Source: Paracoccus sp. TOH | Lineage (GTDB): Bacteria > Pseudomonadota > Alphaproteobacteria > Rhodobacterales > Rhodobacteraceae | Length of the DNA: 64,000 nucleotides | NCBI RefSeq assembly: GCF_030388245.1 | Contig: NZ_CP098360.1 | Coordinates: 726,001-790,000 of the forward strand | Reading direction: 5' to 3' | Shown here: piece after piece, positions 35,336-44,328 of the stretch | Position numbering within the stretch: the stretch's first letter is position 1 | How the letters are laid out: the number at the start of each line of letters is the position of its first letter | Notes under the pieces: model-generated | The model's input: the letters and a program-made list of their open reading frames with translations, nothing else | Told to the model about the DNA's origin: nothing | The model's database searches: none | Position numbers and translations under genes: made by a program

Positions 35336-36762
35336 TCGACTTCCCCCGGTTTGGCGGCTTCGGCAGGGACGGGTTGCGGGACGGCGGCGGCCGTGTCGGC
35401 CCCGGTTTCAGCCCCGGTTTCGGCCGGCGCATCCGGCGGCGGCAGCAGCCAGCCGGTGACCGGGGCCGGGTTTTCCAGCACCAGCCTGGCGGCGGCGCGG
35501 ATGTCCTCGGGCGTGACGGCGGCCAGGATGTCGGGCCAGTCGTTCACGTCCTCGATGGTCAGGCCGGTGGCCAGGCCCTGGCCATAGTCATAGGCGCGGC
35601 CATGCGCCGAATCCTGGGCATAGACGCGGGCGGCGCGGATCCGGGTCTTGACCCGTTCCAACTGCGCCGGGTCGGGGCCGTCAACCAGGAATTGCGCCAG
35701 CGCCGCGTCCAGCGCCGCCTCGGCAGCCTCGTTGCTGGTGCCGGGCGCCGGCACCATCGAAAGGCCGAAGGTGGTCGGATCGACCGAGAACCCGTCATAG
35801 GAGGCGTTGACATAAAGCGCCTTGCCGGTCAGCACCAGATCGCGGGCCAGGACCGAGGTCTGGCTGGAACCCGCCAGCAGCTCCGCCAGCACGGTCAGCG
35901 CGGCGGCGGTCTGCTGCTCGCCGCGGTTGCGCTCGGGGGCGATCACGGTGCGGATCATCACCGGCTGGGCGACGCGCGGGTCCACCCGTTCCATCCGCCG
36001 GGGCGAGCGCTGGATCGGTTCCTGCGGGCGCGGCTTGCGGGTGGCGTCGTGCTTGGGCGGCACCGGGCCGTAATATGTCTCGGCCAGTTCCCGGACCTGC
36101 GCGGCCGTCACGTCGCCGGCGATGACCAGCACGGCGTCATTCGGGGCGTAATGCGCGTCATACCAGGCGATGGCGTCGTCGCGGGTCAGCCCTTCCATTT
36201 CCTGACGCCAGCCGATCACCGGGCGGCCGTAAGGGTGGTTGTAGAACTGCACCGCGCTGCGTTCTTCCGAGAATTGCGCGCCGGGATCGCTGTCGGTGCG
36301 CTGCGAGCGTTCCGCCAGCACCACCTGCCGCTCGGCCTGCCAATCATCCTCGCCGATCCGCAGATTGGCCATGCGGTCGGCTTCCATCTCCATGACCAGC
36401 GGCAGCCGGTCGGCGGCGATGCGCTGGAAATAGGTGGTGTAATCGTAGCTGGTAAAGGCGTTGTCCATGCCGCCATTGGCGGTCACTGTCTTGGACAGTT
36501 CCCCCGGGCCCAGCTTGTCGGTGCCCTTGAACATCAGGTGTTCCAGGTAATGCGCGATGCCGGACTTGCCGGGCTGCTCGTCGGCCGAGCCGATCCTGTA
36601 CCACAGCATCTGCACGACCACCGGGGCGCGGTGATCCTCGATCACCACGGCCTCGAGGCCGTTTTCCAGGGTGAAATGGCTGATCCCCTTGGGCATTTCG
36701 GCCAGCGCGGGGGTCGCGGCCAGCGCCAGCGCAAGCGGCGTCAGACGAGAGAGGATGGTCAT
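35332..36762 (-). CDS. M16 family zinc protease, catalytic subunit
   Basis: A 476-residue exported zinc protease. After a signal peptide (MTILSRLTPLALALAATPAL, cleavage after ALA) the inverted zinc motif appears as GIAHYLEHLMFKGT (HxxEH), with the distal glutamate in the downstream EADRMANLRI region. A QFYNHPYGRPVIGW segment and DDAIAWYDAHYAPNDAVLVI are typical of processing-peptidase-like members. The C-terminal tail is Pro/Ala/Glu-rich and probably disordered. Its role is periplasmic peptide degradation, perhaps of translocation leftovers; substrate unknown. It forms a pair with the next gene. Confidence 0.93.
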   Translation of the reverse strand: MTILSRLTPLALALAATPALAEMPKGISHFTLENGLEAVVIEDHRAPVVVQMLWYRIGSADEQPGKSGIAHYLEHLMFKGTDKLGPGELSKTVTANGGMDNAFTSYDYTTYFQRIAADRLPLVMEMEADRMANLRIGEDDWQAERQVVLAERSQRTDSDPGAQFSEERSAVQFYNHPYGRPVIGWRQEMEGLTRDDAIAWYDAHYAPNDAVLVIAGDVTAAQVRELAETYYGPVPPKHDATRKPRPQEPIQRSPRRMERVDPRVAQPVMIRTVIAPERNRGEQQTAAALTVLAELLAGSSQTSVLARDLVLTGKALYVNASYDGFSVDPTTFGLSMVPAPGTSNEAAEAALDAALAQFLVDGPDPAQLERVKTRIRAARVYAQDSAHGRAYDYGQGLATGLTIEDVNDWPDILAAVTPEDIRAAARLVLENPAPVTGWLLPPPDAPAETGAETGADTAAAVPQPVPAEAAKPGEVE

Positions 36763-36866
36763 GGGCAGGCTCCGGTTCCGGGTCGCGCCAAGACCCTGCC
36801 TTGCGCCGCCCGGCCGCGCAAGACCGCCACCCGTCATCTAAGCGTGATCGGGATCGGCGCCTGCGC

Positions 36867-37430
36867 TCAGTCGCCCCGCATGATCGGCGCCTGATCGGCC
36901 GGCCGCACTGTCGCCGCCTCGCCCCGGTTGCGGGGCGGCGCGGCGGGCAGCCGCACGCCGGTGGGGCGCCAGCGCTCCAGCTCGGCCCAGCTGTCCAGCG
37001 TCATCGCGTCATAGGCGCGATAATAGACATTGGTGCGCGCCAGCACCTCGAGCAGGCGGCGCGAGTGGCGGCTGCGCCATTCGACATCCTCCTGCGCGGT
37101 GGTCTGGCGGATCGCCGCGTCGCGGCCCAGGCGCGAGGCATAGGCGATCAGCGCGCCATCCGCCGCGCCGACGCCCTGCGCGGAAAGCTGGCCGGGATTG
37201 CCGCCCAGCGCCGCCACGGCATCGGCCTGCGGCGTGGGATCGGTGATGTTGCTGCCGCCCGGCGTGGGCGCGGGCAGCGCATTCAGGTCCGCCGGCATCT
37301 GCAAGGGCTTGGTCGGCAGGATCGCGAATTCGTCGGGACTGGACCGGCCGGAATCGAGGTTCATCAGATGCGGATCGGTGCTGCAGGCGGCCAGGCCCAG
37401 CATGGTCATCATCAGCGCGATCGCCCGCAT
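36867..37430 (-). CDS. bamF: BamF-like lipoprotein (DUF3035)
   Basis: A 187-residue lipoprotein. The N-terminus MRAIALMMTMLGLAAC has a lipobox (LAAC). The conserved N-terminal stretch SPDEFAILPTKPLQMPADLN with LPAPTPGG matches what I recall of DUF3035, which has been described as BamF, an alphaproteobacterial accessory lipoprotein of the beta-barrel assembly machine related to the BamC N-terminus. The C-terminal half is helical and variable. GAGGGA sets ATG 37430; the open frame extends upstream to 37487 without support. It sits 31 bases after lspA, whose product would mature it. Confidence 0.75.
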   Translation of the reverse strand: MRAIALMMTMLGLAACSTDPHLMNLDSGRSSPDEFAILPTKPLQMPADLNALPAPTPGGSNITDPTPQADAVAALGGNPGQLSAQGVGAADGALIAYASRLGRDAAIRQTTAQEDVEWRSRHSRRLLEVLARTNVYYRAYDAMTLDSWAELERWRPTGVRLPAAPPRNRGEAATVRPADQAPIMRGD

Positions 37431-37461
37431 CTTCCGTCCCTCACGTTCTTCTGGCGCCGTT

Positions 37462-38160
37462 CTAGCGTGAATTCCCGGCGCCGTCACGGGTCTTGTCGTC
37501 CAAGGCCAGCTCTGCCTGCGTCTCGCCGCCGGCGGCGGCGGGCGGCTCGCCGGCCGCCGGGCCCGGCTTCGGCGTCCGCGGCTTCGCCGGGGCCCGGCGC
37601 TTCTTCGGCGCGGGCTTGCGTTCCGGCGGCAGCAGCACCAGCCCCAGCGCGCCCAGGAAAATGGCGATGTCGGCCACGTTGAAGCTGTAGGGGTTGCGCC
37701 AGCCGGGCAGCGACATGTTCAGGAAATCCGCCACCGCGCCATAGACCAGCCGGTCCACCACATTGCCCAGCGCGCCGCCGATCAGCAGCCCGGCCGAAAC
37801 CTGCGCAAGGCGCGTAAGCTTCGCGCGGCCGATCCAGATCCCGACCCACAGGCAGACCGCCAGGGCGATGCCGATCAGCACCCAGCGCATCACGTCCACG
37901 TCGCTGGCGAACAGGCCGAAATTCATGCCCTGGTTCCAGGCCATGCGCAGGTTCAGCCAGGGATCGAGCAGGTCGATCTCGTGCACGCGGTCCAGTTGCA
38001 TGACGTGCACGACCAGGTATTTCAGCGCCTGGTCCAGCAGGAAGACCAGCGCCGCGGTCAGCGCCACCTTGCGCCAGACGCGCGGCGGCGGCGGCTTCTT
38101 CGCGCGCCGCCGGGGGGTCGCCGGGCTTTTCCGCGGCTTGGGGGTCGCGGTCTCGGCCAT
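37462..38160 (-). CDS. lspA: Lipoprotein signal peptidase (signal peptidase II)
   Basis: Inner-membrane aspartic peptidase that cleaves prolipoprotein signal peptides. At 232 residues it is longer than the usual 160-170, because of a basic Pro/Lys/Arg-rich N-terminal tail of about 30 residues and a Pro/Ala-rich C-terminal tail of about 55. The core is canonical: [46 protein letters not shown] with the first catalytic Asp, and [14 protein letters not shown] with the second. Four membrane helices are evident. The start overlaps the purH stop by one base. Two lipoprotein genes of the window lie within reach, one directly downstream. Confidence 0.95.
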   Translation of the reverse strand: MAETATPKPRKSPATPRRRAKKPPPPRVWRKVALTAALVFLLDQALKYLVVHVMQLDRVHEIDLLDPWLNLRMAWNQGMNFGLFASDVDVMRWVLIGIALAVCLWVGIWIGRAKLTRLAQVSAGLLIGGALGNVVDRLVYGAVADFLNMSLPGWRNPYSFNVADIAIFLGALGLVLLPPERKPAPKKRRAPAKPRTPKPGPAAGEPPAAAGGETQAELALDDKTRDGAGNSR

Positions 38161-39749
38161 CAGTGCCGGAAATGCCGTTGGCCGGTGAAGACCATGGCCA
38201 GGCCCAGACGGTCGGCGGCCGCGATCACCTCGTCGTCGCGCATCGAGCCGCCGGGCTGGATCACCGCCCGCGCGCCCGCCGCCGCCAGCGCCTCGACCCC
38301 GTCGGCGAAGGGGAAGAACGCATCCGAGGCCACCGAGGAGCCGATGGTCAGCGCCTGGGCCAGGCCCAGCGCCTCGGCCATGTCCTCGGACTTGCGCTTG
38401 CCGATGCGGGTCGAATCGATGCGGCTCATCTGGCCGGCGCCGATGCCGACGGTGGCCAGGTCGCGGGCATAGACGATGGCGTTCGACTTCACATGCTTGG
38501 CCACGGTCCAGGCGAACAGCAGATCGTCCAGTTCCTGATCGGTCGGCTGGCGCTTGGTCACCACCCTCAGGTCGGCGCGCAGCACCCGGCCGTTGTCGCG
38601 GCCCTGCACCAGGAAGCCGCCGGCGACCTGGCGGAAGGCCAGGCCCGCCGCCTGGGGATCGGGCAGCCCGCCGGTGGTCAGCAGCCGCAGGTTCTTCTTG
38701 GCGGCGAAAATCTGCTTCGCCTCGTCGGTGGCCTCGGGGGCGATGACCACCTCGGTAAAGATCTCGGTGATCGCCTGCGCGGTTTCGCCGTCAAGGGTGG
38801 TGTTCAGCGCGATGATGCCGCCGAAGGCCGAGGTGCGGTCGCAGTCGAAGGCGCGGCGATAGGCATCGACGGCGCTGTCGCCGCGGGCCACGCCGCAGGG
38901 ATTGGCGTGCTTGATGATCGCCACCGCCGGGCCTTGAGCCGGGTCGAACTCGGCCACCAGCTCGAAGGCGGCGTCGGTGTCGTTGATGTTGTTGTAGCTA
39001 AGCTCCTTGCCCTGCCACTGCTGCGCCGTGGCGACGCCCGGCCGGTCCGAGCCGTCCTTGTAAAAGGCGGCGGACTGGTGCGGGTTCTCGCCATAGCGCA
39101 GGCTCTGCGCCAGCTGGCCCGAGAAGCTGCGGCGGCGCGGGGTTTCCGCGCCGATGGCCTGCGCCATCCAGGTCGAGACCGCGGCGTCATAGGCCGCCGT
39201 CCGGGCATAGGCGATCTGCGCCTGGCGCTGGCGGAAGGCATAGGTCGTGGTGTCGTCATTGGCGTCGAGCTCCGCCAGCACGGCGGCATAATCCTGAACG
39301 TCCACCACCACCGTCACGAAGGCGTGGTTCTTGGAGGCGGCGCGGATCATCGCCGGGCCGCCGATGTCGATGTTCTCGATGCAATCGTCATAGGCGGCGC
39401 CCTTGGCCACCGTCGCCTCGAACGGGTAGAGGTTCACCACCAGCAGGTCGATCATGCCGATCTTGTGCGATTTCGCGGCCGCCATGTGCTCCTCGTTGCC
39501 GCGCAGCGCCAGCAGGCCGCCATGCACCACCGGATGCAGCGTCTTGACCCGGCCGTCCATCATCTCGGGAAAGCCGGTCACATCGGCCACGTCCACCACC
39601 GTCAGCCCGGCCTCGCGCAGCGCCTTGGCGGTGCCGCCGGTGGACAGGATCTCGACGCCCCGCGCCGCCAGCGCCCGCGCGAAGTCCAGCAGGCCGGTCT
39701 TGTCGGAAACGGAAATCAGCGCGCGCTTCAGCGGAATGCGGTCGGTCAT
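38160..39749 (-). CDS. purH: Bifunctional AICAR transformylase / IMP cyclohydrolase
   Basis: Catalyses the last two steps of de novo purine synthesis, AICAR to FAICAR to IMP. The 529-residue protein has both domains: the N-terminal cyclohydrolase ([55 protein letters not shown]) and the C-terminal transformylase ([42 protein letters not shown] with the catalytic Lys-His pair, and [20 protein letters not shown]). Length is normal. It lies 40 bases after the heparinase-like gene and overlaps lspA by one base. Confidence 0.98.
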   Translation of the reverse strand: MTDRIPLKRALISVSDKTGLLDFARALAARGVEILSTGGTAKALREAGLTVVDVADVTGFPEMMDGRVKTLHPVVHGGLLALRGNEEHMAAAKSHKIGMIDLLVVNLYPFEATVAKGAAYDDCIENIDIGGPAMIRAASKNHAFVTVVVDVQDYAAVLAELDANDDTTTYAFRQRQAQIAYARTAAYDAAVSTWMAQAIGAETPRRRSFSGQLAQSLRYGENPHQSAAFYKDGSDRPGVATAQQWQGKELSYNNINDTDAAFELVAEFDPAQGPAVAIIKHANPCGVARGDSAVDAYRRAFDCDRTSAFGGIIALNTTLDGETAQAITEIFTEVVIAPEATDEAKQIFAAKKNLRLLTTGGLPDPQAAGLAFRQVAGGFLVQGRDNGRVLRADLRVVTKRQPTDQELDDLLFAWTVAKHVKSNAIVYARDLATVGIGAGQMSRIDSTRIGKRKSEDMAEALGLAQALTIGSSVASDAFFPFADGVEALAAAGARAVIQPGGSMRDDEVIAAADRLGLAMVFTGQRHFRH

Positions 39750-39789
39750 CGGTCGGTGGCCCCGTGCTGTGGATGGCGGATTTGGCCCG

Positions 39790-41439
39790 TCACCTACCCC
39801 CGGAACGCGCCAAGGTCCAGCCGATCTGGATGGCCCGGCCCTGCAGATGGGCGGAAATCACCATCTGGCGCGACGGGCGCGGCTCGGCCAGCGCCCGGTC
39901 GAGCAGGCAGGACGCCTCGAGCCGCAGCTGGCCCACACCGTCATGGGCAAAGAGCCATTCATCGCCGGTGGGCAGGGTCAGCCGGATCTCCTGCCCCTGC
40001 TGGCGGGCCTGGACCTCGGGATGCAGGTGGAAGCGGATGTCGAAGGCCAGCCCCTCAGCCGGGCGGACCTGATCCAGCCGCGCCTGGGCGCTGGCATCCA
40101 GCGCCGCCAGCGAATCCTCGCCGCGCAGACCCATGCCGTCGGGGTCGAGCCACAATTCGCGCAGGTGGGTCAGCCCGTGGCTGGCCAGCCAGCCGTCATG
40201 GCCGGCCAGCAGATGCGCCGGTTGCGGGGAATGCATCGGGCCGCAATCCGGGGCGGTCAGGTTGCCCAAGGCATCGCAATCGCCGGCCCAGACCAGATCC
40301 GGCCGCTCGGTCAGGATGTCGGGCTCGCCCTCCTGCCGGTTCGGGTTCAGCCGCGAGGACGAGAGGCCCGCCAGGCACAGCGCCGAATGGCAGGGCGTGG
40401 CGCGGCTGGCCTTGGCCCAGAGCGGGCCGAAACCGTCGCCGGGGCCGCAATTCACGATCAGCGGCTGGCGCGCCACCGTCAGCTCGAAGGCCAGGGTCGA
40501 GGCATGGGCGCGCCCCGCCGCCGGGCCGCCGGGCGGCGGGGCGGCATCGAGGATCAGCGTGGTACGGGCCCGGGCCATGCGGGCGAAACCCATGGCGAGG
40601 CCATGCGCCGGCAGCGCCGCGCCCTCGGCGGCGCGCAGGCAGCGGTCGAGCCGCCCCGCCGCGCCGCGCCCGCCGCCGTGAAAGCAGGGCAGCGCCCCGT
40701 CGGCATGGCGCAGGGCGCGCAGGATCGGCGCGATGCCGGCGATCATGGCGGGCAGTTCGGGCGGCGAATCCTGACCGGCCTCCTGCGCGACCTCCTGCGC
40801 CCAGACCAGCAGCGCCATCGCCTCCAGCAGCGCCTCGGGCGAGCGGGCCTCGGACAGGGTGTCGAGGCCCATGGCGTCGGCTTCTTCGGCCAGCGCGATC
40901 AGCGCCGGGGCGGCCACGGCCTGGCGGTCGCGCAGCGACATGGCGCCGATGGCCAGCCCGGCCAGCGCCTCGAGCCGGCACAGCCCGTCCTCGCTGTCAT
41001 ACCAGCTGTCGCGCAGGTGGTTCAGGTGCTGGTCGAGGGCGTGGAAATACGGCCCGGCCCCGTCGCGGTCGAGGCCGGGCAGGATCATCCCGGCATGGAA
41101 GATCCAGCGCAGCACCCGCCGCCCGGTGACCTCGGGCGCCCATTCCAGCGCCCCGGCGACTGGCTGGCGGTGGCGGCGCAGCCAGCGCAGGACGTGGTCC
41201 TGGGCGATGGCGCGGGCCCGTGGCGTGCCGACGGCGGCCAGGTCGTCGAGCCAGCCGAAGCCGTGCAGCTCGGCCGCCACCGTGGGCGGCAGGTCGGCGG
41301 CGAAGAAATCGCCCGACAGCGCGATGCCGCCCAGATGCAGCGCGCCGTCGACGATCTGCTCGCCGCGACCGGGATGGCCGATGGCCTTGGGTTCGGGGCG
41401 GCGCAGGAATCCCCGGGGGGCGACGGTGCTATCGGTCAT
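39790..41439 (-). CDS. Heparinase II/III-like protein
   Basis: A 549-residue protein with the heparinase II/III layout: an N-terminal alpha-toroid (helical, [40 protein letters not shown]) and a C-terminal beta-sandwich with [20 protein letters not shown] and [18 protein letters not shown]. No signal peptide is visible, which is unusual for a polysaccharide lyase. The position between rsmB and purH is one I recall as common in Rhodobacterales, so it may be a housekeeping gene of unknown substrate. ATG 41439 lacks an obvious ribosome binding site; a TTG six bases upstream is no better, so the start is uncertain. Confidence 0.82.
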   Translation of the reverse strand: MTDSTVAPRGFLRRPEPKAIGHPGRGEQIVDGALHLGGIALSGDFFAADLPPTVAAELHGFGWLDDLAAVGTPRARAIAQDHVLRWLRRHRQPVAGALEWAPEVTGRRVLRWIFHAGMILPGLDRDGAGPYFHALDQHLNHLRDSWYDSEDGLCRLEALAGLAIGAMSLRDRQAVAAPALIALAEEADAMGLDTLSEARSPEALLEAMALLVWAQEVAQEAGQDSPPELPAMIAGIAPILRALRHADGALPCFHGGGRGAAGRLDRCLRAAEGAALPAHGLAMGFARMARARTTLILDAAPPPGGPAAGRAHASTLAFELTVARQPLIVNCGPGDGFGPLWAKASRATPCHSALCLAGLSSSRLNPNRQEGEPDILTERPDLVWAGDCDALGNLTAPDCGPMHSPQPAHLLAGHDGWLASHGLTHLRELWLDPDGMGLRGEDSLAALDASAQARLDQVRPAEGLAFDIRFHLHPEVQARQQGQEIRLTLPTGDEWLFAHDGVGQLRLEASCLLDRALAEPRPSRQMVISAHLQGRAIQIGWTLARSGGR

Positions 41440-41469
41440 GGACAACGCATTGACTTAGGACGCGCAACC

Positions 41470-42741
41470 TTAGGTCCGCCCGGCGGTTTTCCGCAAGCGC
41501 GCGATGAAGAACCCGTCCATACCGCCGCGTTCGGGCCACAGGTCCGGGCGCAGCCGCAGCCCGCCCTGCGCGGTGATCCAGCCGGGCTCGATGCCCGGGG
41601 CCTGCGGCGGCTCGACGGTCAGGTCGGGATGGCGGGCCAGCGCCGCGGCCAGCTGCTCCTCGCCCTCGGCCGGCAGCAGCGAGCAGGTGGCATAGACCAG
41701 CCGGCCGCCGGGCTTCAGCAGCGTAAGCGCATGGTCGAGCAGCCGCGCCTGCAATCCGGTCAGCTCGGCCAGCCCGGCGCCGTCGCGGATGCGCGGCAGT
41801 TCCGGATGGCGGCGGATGGTGCCGGTGGCCGAGCAGGGCGCATCCAGCAGCACCGCGTCCAGCGGCTGCTCGGGCCGCCAGTCCAGCGCATCCGCGGCGA
41901 CCAGCCGGGCCGAAAGCCGGCAGCGGGAAAGGTTCTCGGCCACCCGGGCCAGGCGCGGCTGGGAAATGTCCAGCGCCGTGACCTCGGCCCCGGCGGCGGC
42001 GAGCTGCAGCGTCTTGCCGCCCGGCGCCGCGCAAAGATCGGCGATGCGTTCGCCCGGACGCGGGTCGAGCAGCCGCGCCGCCAGCGCCGCGGCGGCGTCC
42101 TGCACCCACCAGTCGCCCGCCTCATAGCCCGGCAGGGCCGAGACCTGGGTGCCGGCCGGCAGCCGGTACGAGCCGGTGGGCAGCGCCTCGCCGGGGCAAT
42201 CCGCACCCTTCGGCGTCAGATCGAGCGGCGCGCCGGCCTCGTGCGCGGCCTCGATAGCGCGGGCGACCGCCTCGCCCCAGGCGGCGACCACGGGGCCGCG
42301 CAGCCAGGCCGGCAGCTTCTGCGGCGAAAGCCGCGCCCAGGGCTCGGCCGCGCCGGCCACCTTGCGCAGCACCGCGTTCACCATGCCGGCAGCGGCCTGG
42401 CCCTTTTGCCCCGAGGCCCGGGCCAGCGCCACGGCGGCATTGACCGCGCCATGCGGCGCCTCGGCCAAAGCCAGCATCTCGACGGTGGCGAGGCGCAGGA
42501 TGCGCATGATCTCGGGGGGCGGCCGGCGGGCCAGCATCGGCGCCAGCAGCAGGTCGCAGCGGTCCTCGCGCCGCAGCACCTCGAGCGCCAGGCGCCGGGC
42601 GCGGGCGCGGTCGGGCGGCGGCAGCCGCTCGGTCAGTGCGGCGGCCTCGTCCAGGGTCGCGCCCTCGTCCACCGCGCCCAGCAGGCGCAGGGCGCCCATG
42701 CGTGCGCCGTGCTTGACCGTTTTGCCGCGTGCCTTGTCCAA
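41470..42741 (-). CDS. rsmB: 16S rRNA (cytosine-C5) methyltransferase RsmB
   Basis: A 423-residue SAM-dependent methyltransferase that makes m5C in 16S rRNA (C967 in E. coli). The N-terminal NusB-like RNA-binding domain contains RARRLALEVLRREDRCDLLL and AAAGMVNAVLRKVAG. The catalytic domain has ADLCAAPGGKTLQLAAAGAE (SAM site), LLDAPCSATGTIRRHPEL and LVYATCSLLPAEGEEQL, giving the two active-site cysteines. TTG at 42741 is chosen because AAGGGG stands seven bases upstream; the first ATG, 42699, has no ribosome binding site. It is the first gene of the long minus-strand run. Confidence 0.92.
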   Translation of the reverse strand: MDKARGKTVKHGARMGALRLLGAVDEGATLDEAAALTERLPPPDRARARRLALEVLRREDRCDLLLAPMLARRPPPEIMRILRLATVEMLALAEAPHGAVNAAVALARASGQKGQAAAGMVNAVLRKVAGAAEPWARLSPQKLPAWLRGPVVAAWGEAVARAIEAAHEAGAPLDLTPKGADCPGEALPTGSYRLPAGTQVSALPGYEAGDWWVQDAAAALAARLLDPRPGERIADLCAAPGGKTLQLAAAGAEVTALDISQPRLARVAENLSRCRLSARLVAADALDWRPEQPLDAVLLDAPCSATGTIRRHPELPRIRDGAGLAELTGLQARLLDHALTLLKPGGRLVYATCSLLPAEGEEQLAAALARHPDLTVEPPQAPGIEPGWITAQGGLRLRPDLWPERGGMDGFFIARLRKTAGRT

Positions 42742-42755
42742 AGCCTGCCCCTTGC

Positions 42756-42777
42756 CTAGATTGGTCCGGTCTAGCGC
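42756..42777. promoter_or_regulatory. Dyad and candidate promoter between rsmB and the DUF1674 gene
   Basis: CTAGA (42756-42760) and TCTAG (42770-42774) form an inverted repeat with a nine-base centre in the 54-base divergent gap. On the minus strand the right arm reads GCGCTAGACC, like the motB -10 region, and lies about 30 bases before the rsmB TTG. It may hold a -10 element for one or both directions. Confidence 0.35.
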
Positions 42778-42795
42778 GAAGCAGGGGAAACCGCC

Positions 42796-42984
42796 ATGAC
42801 CGACCGCAAGGATCTGCCGCCCGCCGATCTGCCGCCCGCCGCGCAGCGCGCGCTGGCCGAGGCCGAGGAGCGCCGCCGCAAGGCGCAGCCGCTGGACCTG
42901 CCGGTCGAGCTGGGCGGCCGCGACGGGCCCGAGCCGGTGCGTTACGGCGATTACGAGAAGAAGGGCATCTGCGTCGATTTCTGA
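42796..42984 (+). CDS. DUF1674 protein, SdhAF4-like succinate dehydrogenase assembly factor
   Basis: A 62-residue protein. After a charged helical stretch (ALAEAEERRRKAQPLDLP) it ends in GRDGPEPVRYGDYEKKGICV plus DF, the conserved DUF1674 C-terminus (GP-x-x-x-RYGDWE-x-KG-x-x-x-DF). The mitochondrial relative SDHAF4 binds the flavinylated SDH subunit and promotes complex II assembly, so a similar job is likely. The sdh genes are not in the window. AGGGG lies about seven bases before the ATG. Confidence 0.85.
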   Translation: MTDRKDLPPADLPPAAQRALAEAEERRRKAQPLDLPVELGGRDGPEPVRYGDYEKKGICVDF

Positions 42985-43012
42985 GCCGCCGCGCCCGGGC
43001 GCGCGGTCGTGC

Positions 43013-43040
43013 GGGTATTTGGAAAACGGTGAAGACCGGG
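43013..43040 (+). repeat. Second copy of the GGGTATTTGGAAAACGG intergenic repeat
   Basis: GGGTATTTGGAAAACGG followed by TGAAGACCGGG matches the tail at 14903-14930 in 25 of 28 positions. It lies 28 bases after the DUF1674 stop and follows a GC-rich palindrome (CGCGCCCGGGCGCG near 42991-43004). The long hairpin seen with the first copy is absent. Confidence 0.6.
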
Positions 43041-43082
43041 CCTGCTGGCGAATCCGTGATCGCCAGAGCCGGCCTCGTTTAC

Positions 43083-43129
43083 TTGCCATTGGGGTTTGGC
43101 GCCTAAACAATGCGGGCAACCACCAAACC
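43083..43129 (+). promoter_or_regulatory. Promoter-proximal inverted repeats upstream of the efflux operon
   Basis: An imperfect palindrome GTTTGGCGCCTAAAC (43094-43108) overlaps a possible -10 (TAAACA, 43104-43109) behind TTGCCA (43083-43088), though the spacer is only 15. GGTTTGG (43093-43099) is also inverted as CCAAACC at 43123-43129. Either could be an operator for an unseen TetR-type repressor or a 5' UTR hairpin. Confidence 0.35.
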
Positions 43130-43143
43130 GCAAGGGACGGCAG

Positions 43144-44325
43144 ATGACCTCCGGGCAGGGGATTTTGAGATGCGCGGCGCTGGCGCTGCTTCTGGCGGCG
43201 CAGCCCTGGGGGCAGGCCGCGGCGCAGGGCCGGCCCGGGGGCCGCGGCGCCCCGGGCCCGACCGAGGTCGGGGTGATGACCGCCGCCGAGGAGGACGTGC
43301 CCTATGCCGTCACCCTGCCCGGCCGCGCCATCGCCTATCAGCAGACCGGCATCCGGCCGCAGGTCGGCGGCGAGGTGCTGGAGATCCCCTATGATCCCGG
43401 CCGGCCGGTCAAGGCCGGCGATGTGCTGTTCCGGCTGGACCCCGAGACGCTGGCCGCGGCGCTAGCCGCCGCCGAGGCCGCCGTGGCCGGGGCCGAGGCC
43501 AGCCTGACCCAGGCGCAGAACACCGTCACCCGCTACCGGCGGCTGGAGGGCTCGGGCGTCTCGGCCGTGGACCGCGCCAATGCCGAGGTGGCCTTGAAAC
43601 AGGCCGAGGCCGACCTGAAATCCGCGGAGGCCGCGCGGGATGCGGCGCGGCTGTCGCTGCAGCGCACCGAGATCACCAGCCCCATCGACGGGGTGCCGGA
43701 CGTGGCCGCGATCTCGGTCGGCGATCTGGTCACCGCCAGCCAGTCCGAGGTGCTGACCACCATCACCCAGCTGGACCCGATCTATGTCGACGTGTCCGAA
43801 TCCAGCGCCCGGATGCTGCGCAACCGCGAACGCGTCAATGCCGGGATGCTGGTCACCAATGGCGAGATGCAGGCCCGGCTGATCCTGGAAACCGGCGAGG
43901 AATATCGCGGCAGCGGCCGCATCGTCAGCCCCGGCATCTTCGTGTCGCCGACCACCGGCACGGTGCCGATCCGGCTGCAATTCGACAATCCCGACCGGAT
44001 GATCCTGCCCGGCCAGTTCCTGCGCGTCGAGCTGACCATGGGCACCACCCGGGCGGTGCTGGTGCCGCAGCGCGCCACCCGGCGGGCCTCGGACGGCACG
44101 CTGACCGCCTTCGTGGCCCGCGAGGGCAAGGCCCAGCAGGTCACGCTGAGCGAACAGGGCAGCTATCGCAACAGCTGGATCGTCACCCAGGGCATCAGCC
44201 CGGGCGAGCAGCTGATCCTGGACGGGCTGCAGGACCTGCGCGCCGGCGCCGAGGTCACCGCCGTTCCCGTCGCCATCGACGCCGAGGGCGTGGTGCGCGA
44301 GATCCCGGCCGGCGGACAGGGCTGA
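43144..44325 (+). CDS. RND efflux membrane fusion protein (AcrA-like)
   Basis: A 393-residue periplasmic adaptor that joins the RND pump to an outer-membrane channel. A signal peptide (MTSGQGILRCAALALLLAAQ, cleavage after AAA) is followed by TLPGRAIAYQQTGIRPQVGG (lipoyl half motif), a coiled-coil hairpin of Ala/Glu-rich heptads around residues 100-165, and LQRTEITSPIDGVPDVAAIS, the second lipoyl half. The beta-barrel and membrane-proximal domains follow. There is no lipobox, so it is not lipidated like E. coli AcrA. AAGGGA sets the start. The pump gene begins three bases after the stop. Confidence 0.93.
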   Translation: MTSGQGILRCAALALLLAAQPWGQAAAQGRPGGRGAPGPTEVGVMTAAEEDVPYAVTLPGRAIAYQQTGIRPQVGGEVLEIPYDPGRPVKAGDVLFRLDPETLAAALAAAEAAVAGAEASLTQAQNTVTRYRRLEGSGVSAVDRANAEVALKQAEADLKSAEAARDAARLSLQRTEITSPIDGVPDVAAISVGDLVTASQSEVLTTITQLDPIYVDVSESSARMLRNRERVNAGMLVTNGEMQARLILETGEEYRGSGRIVSPGIFVSPTTGTVPIRLQFDNPDRMILPGQFLRVELTMGTTRAVLVPQRATRRASDGTLTAFVAREGKAQQVTLSEQGSYRNSWIVTQGISPGEQLILDGLQDLRAGAEVTAVPVAIDAEGVVREIPAGGQG

Positions 44326-44328
44326 TCC

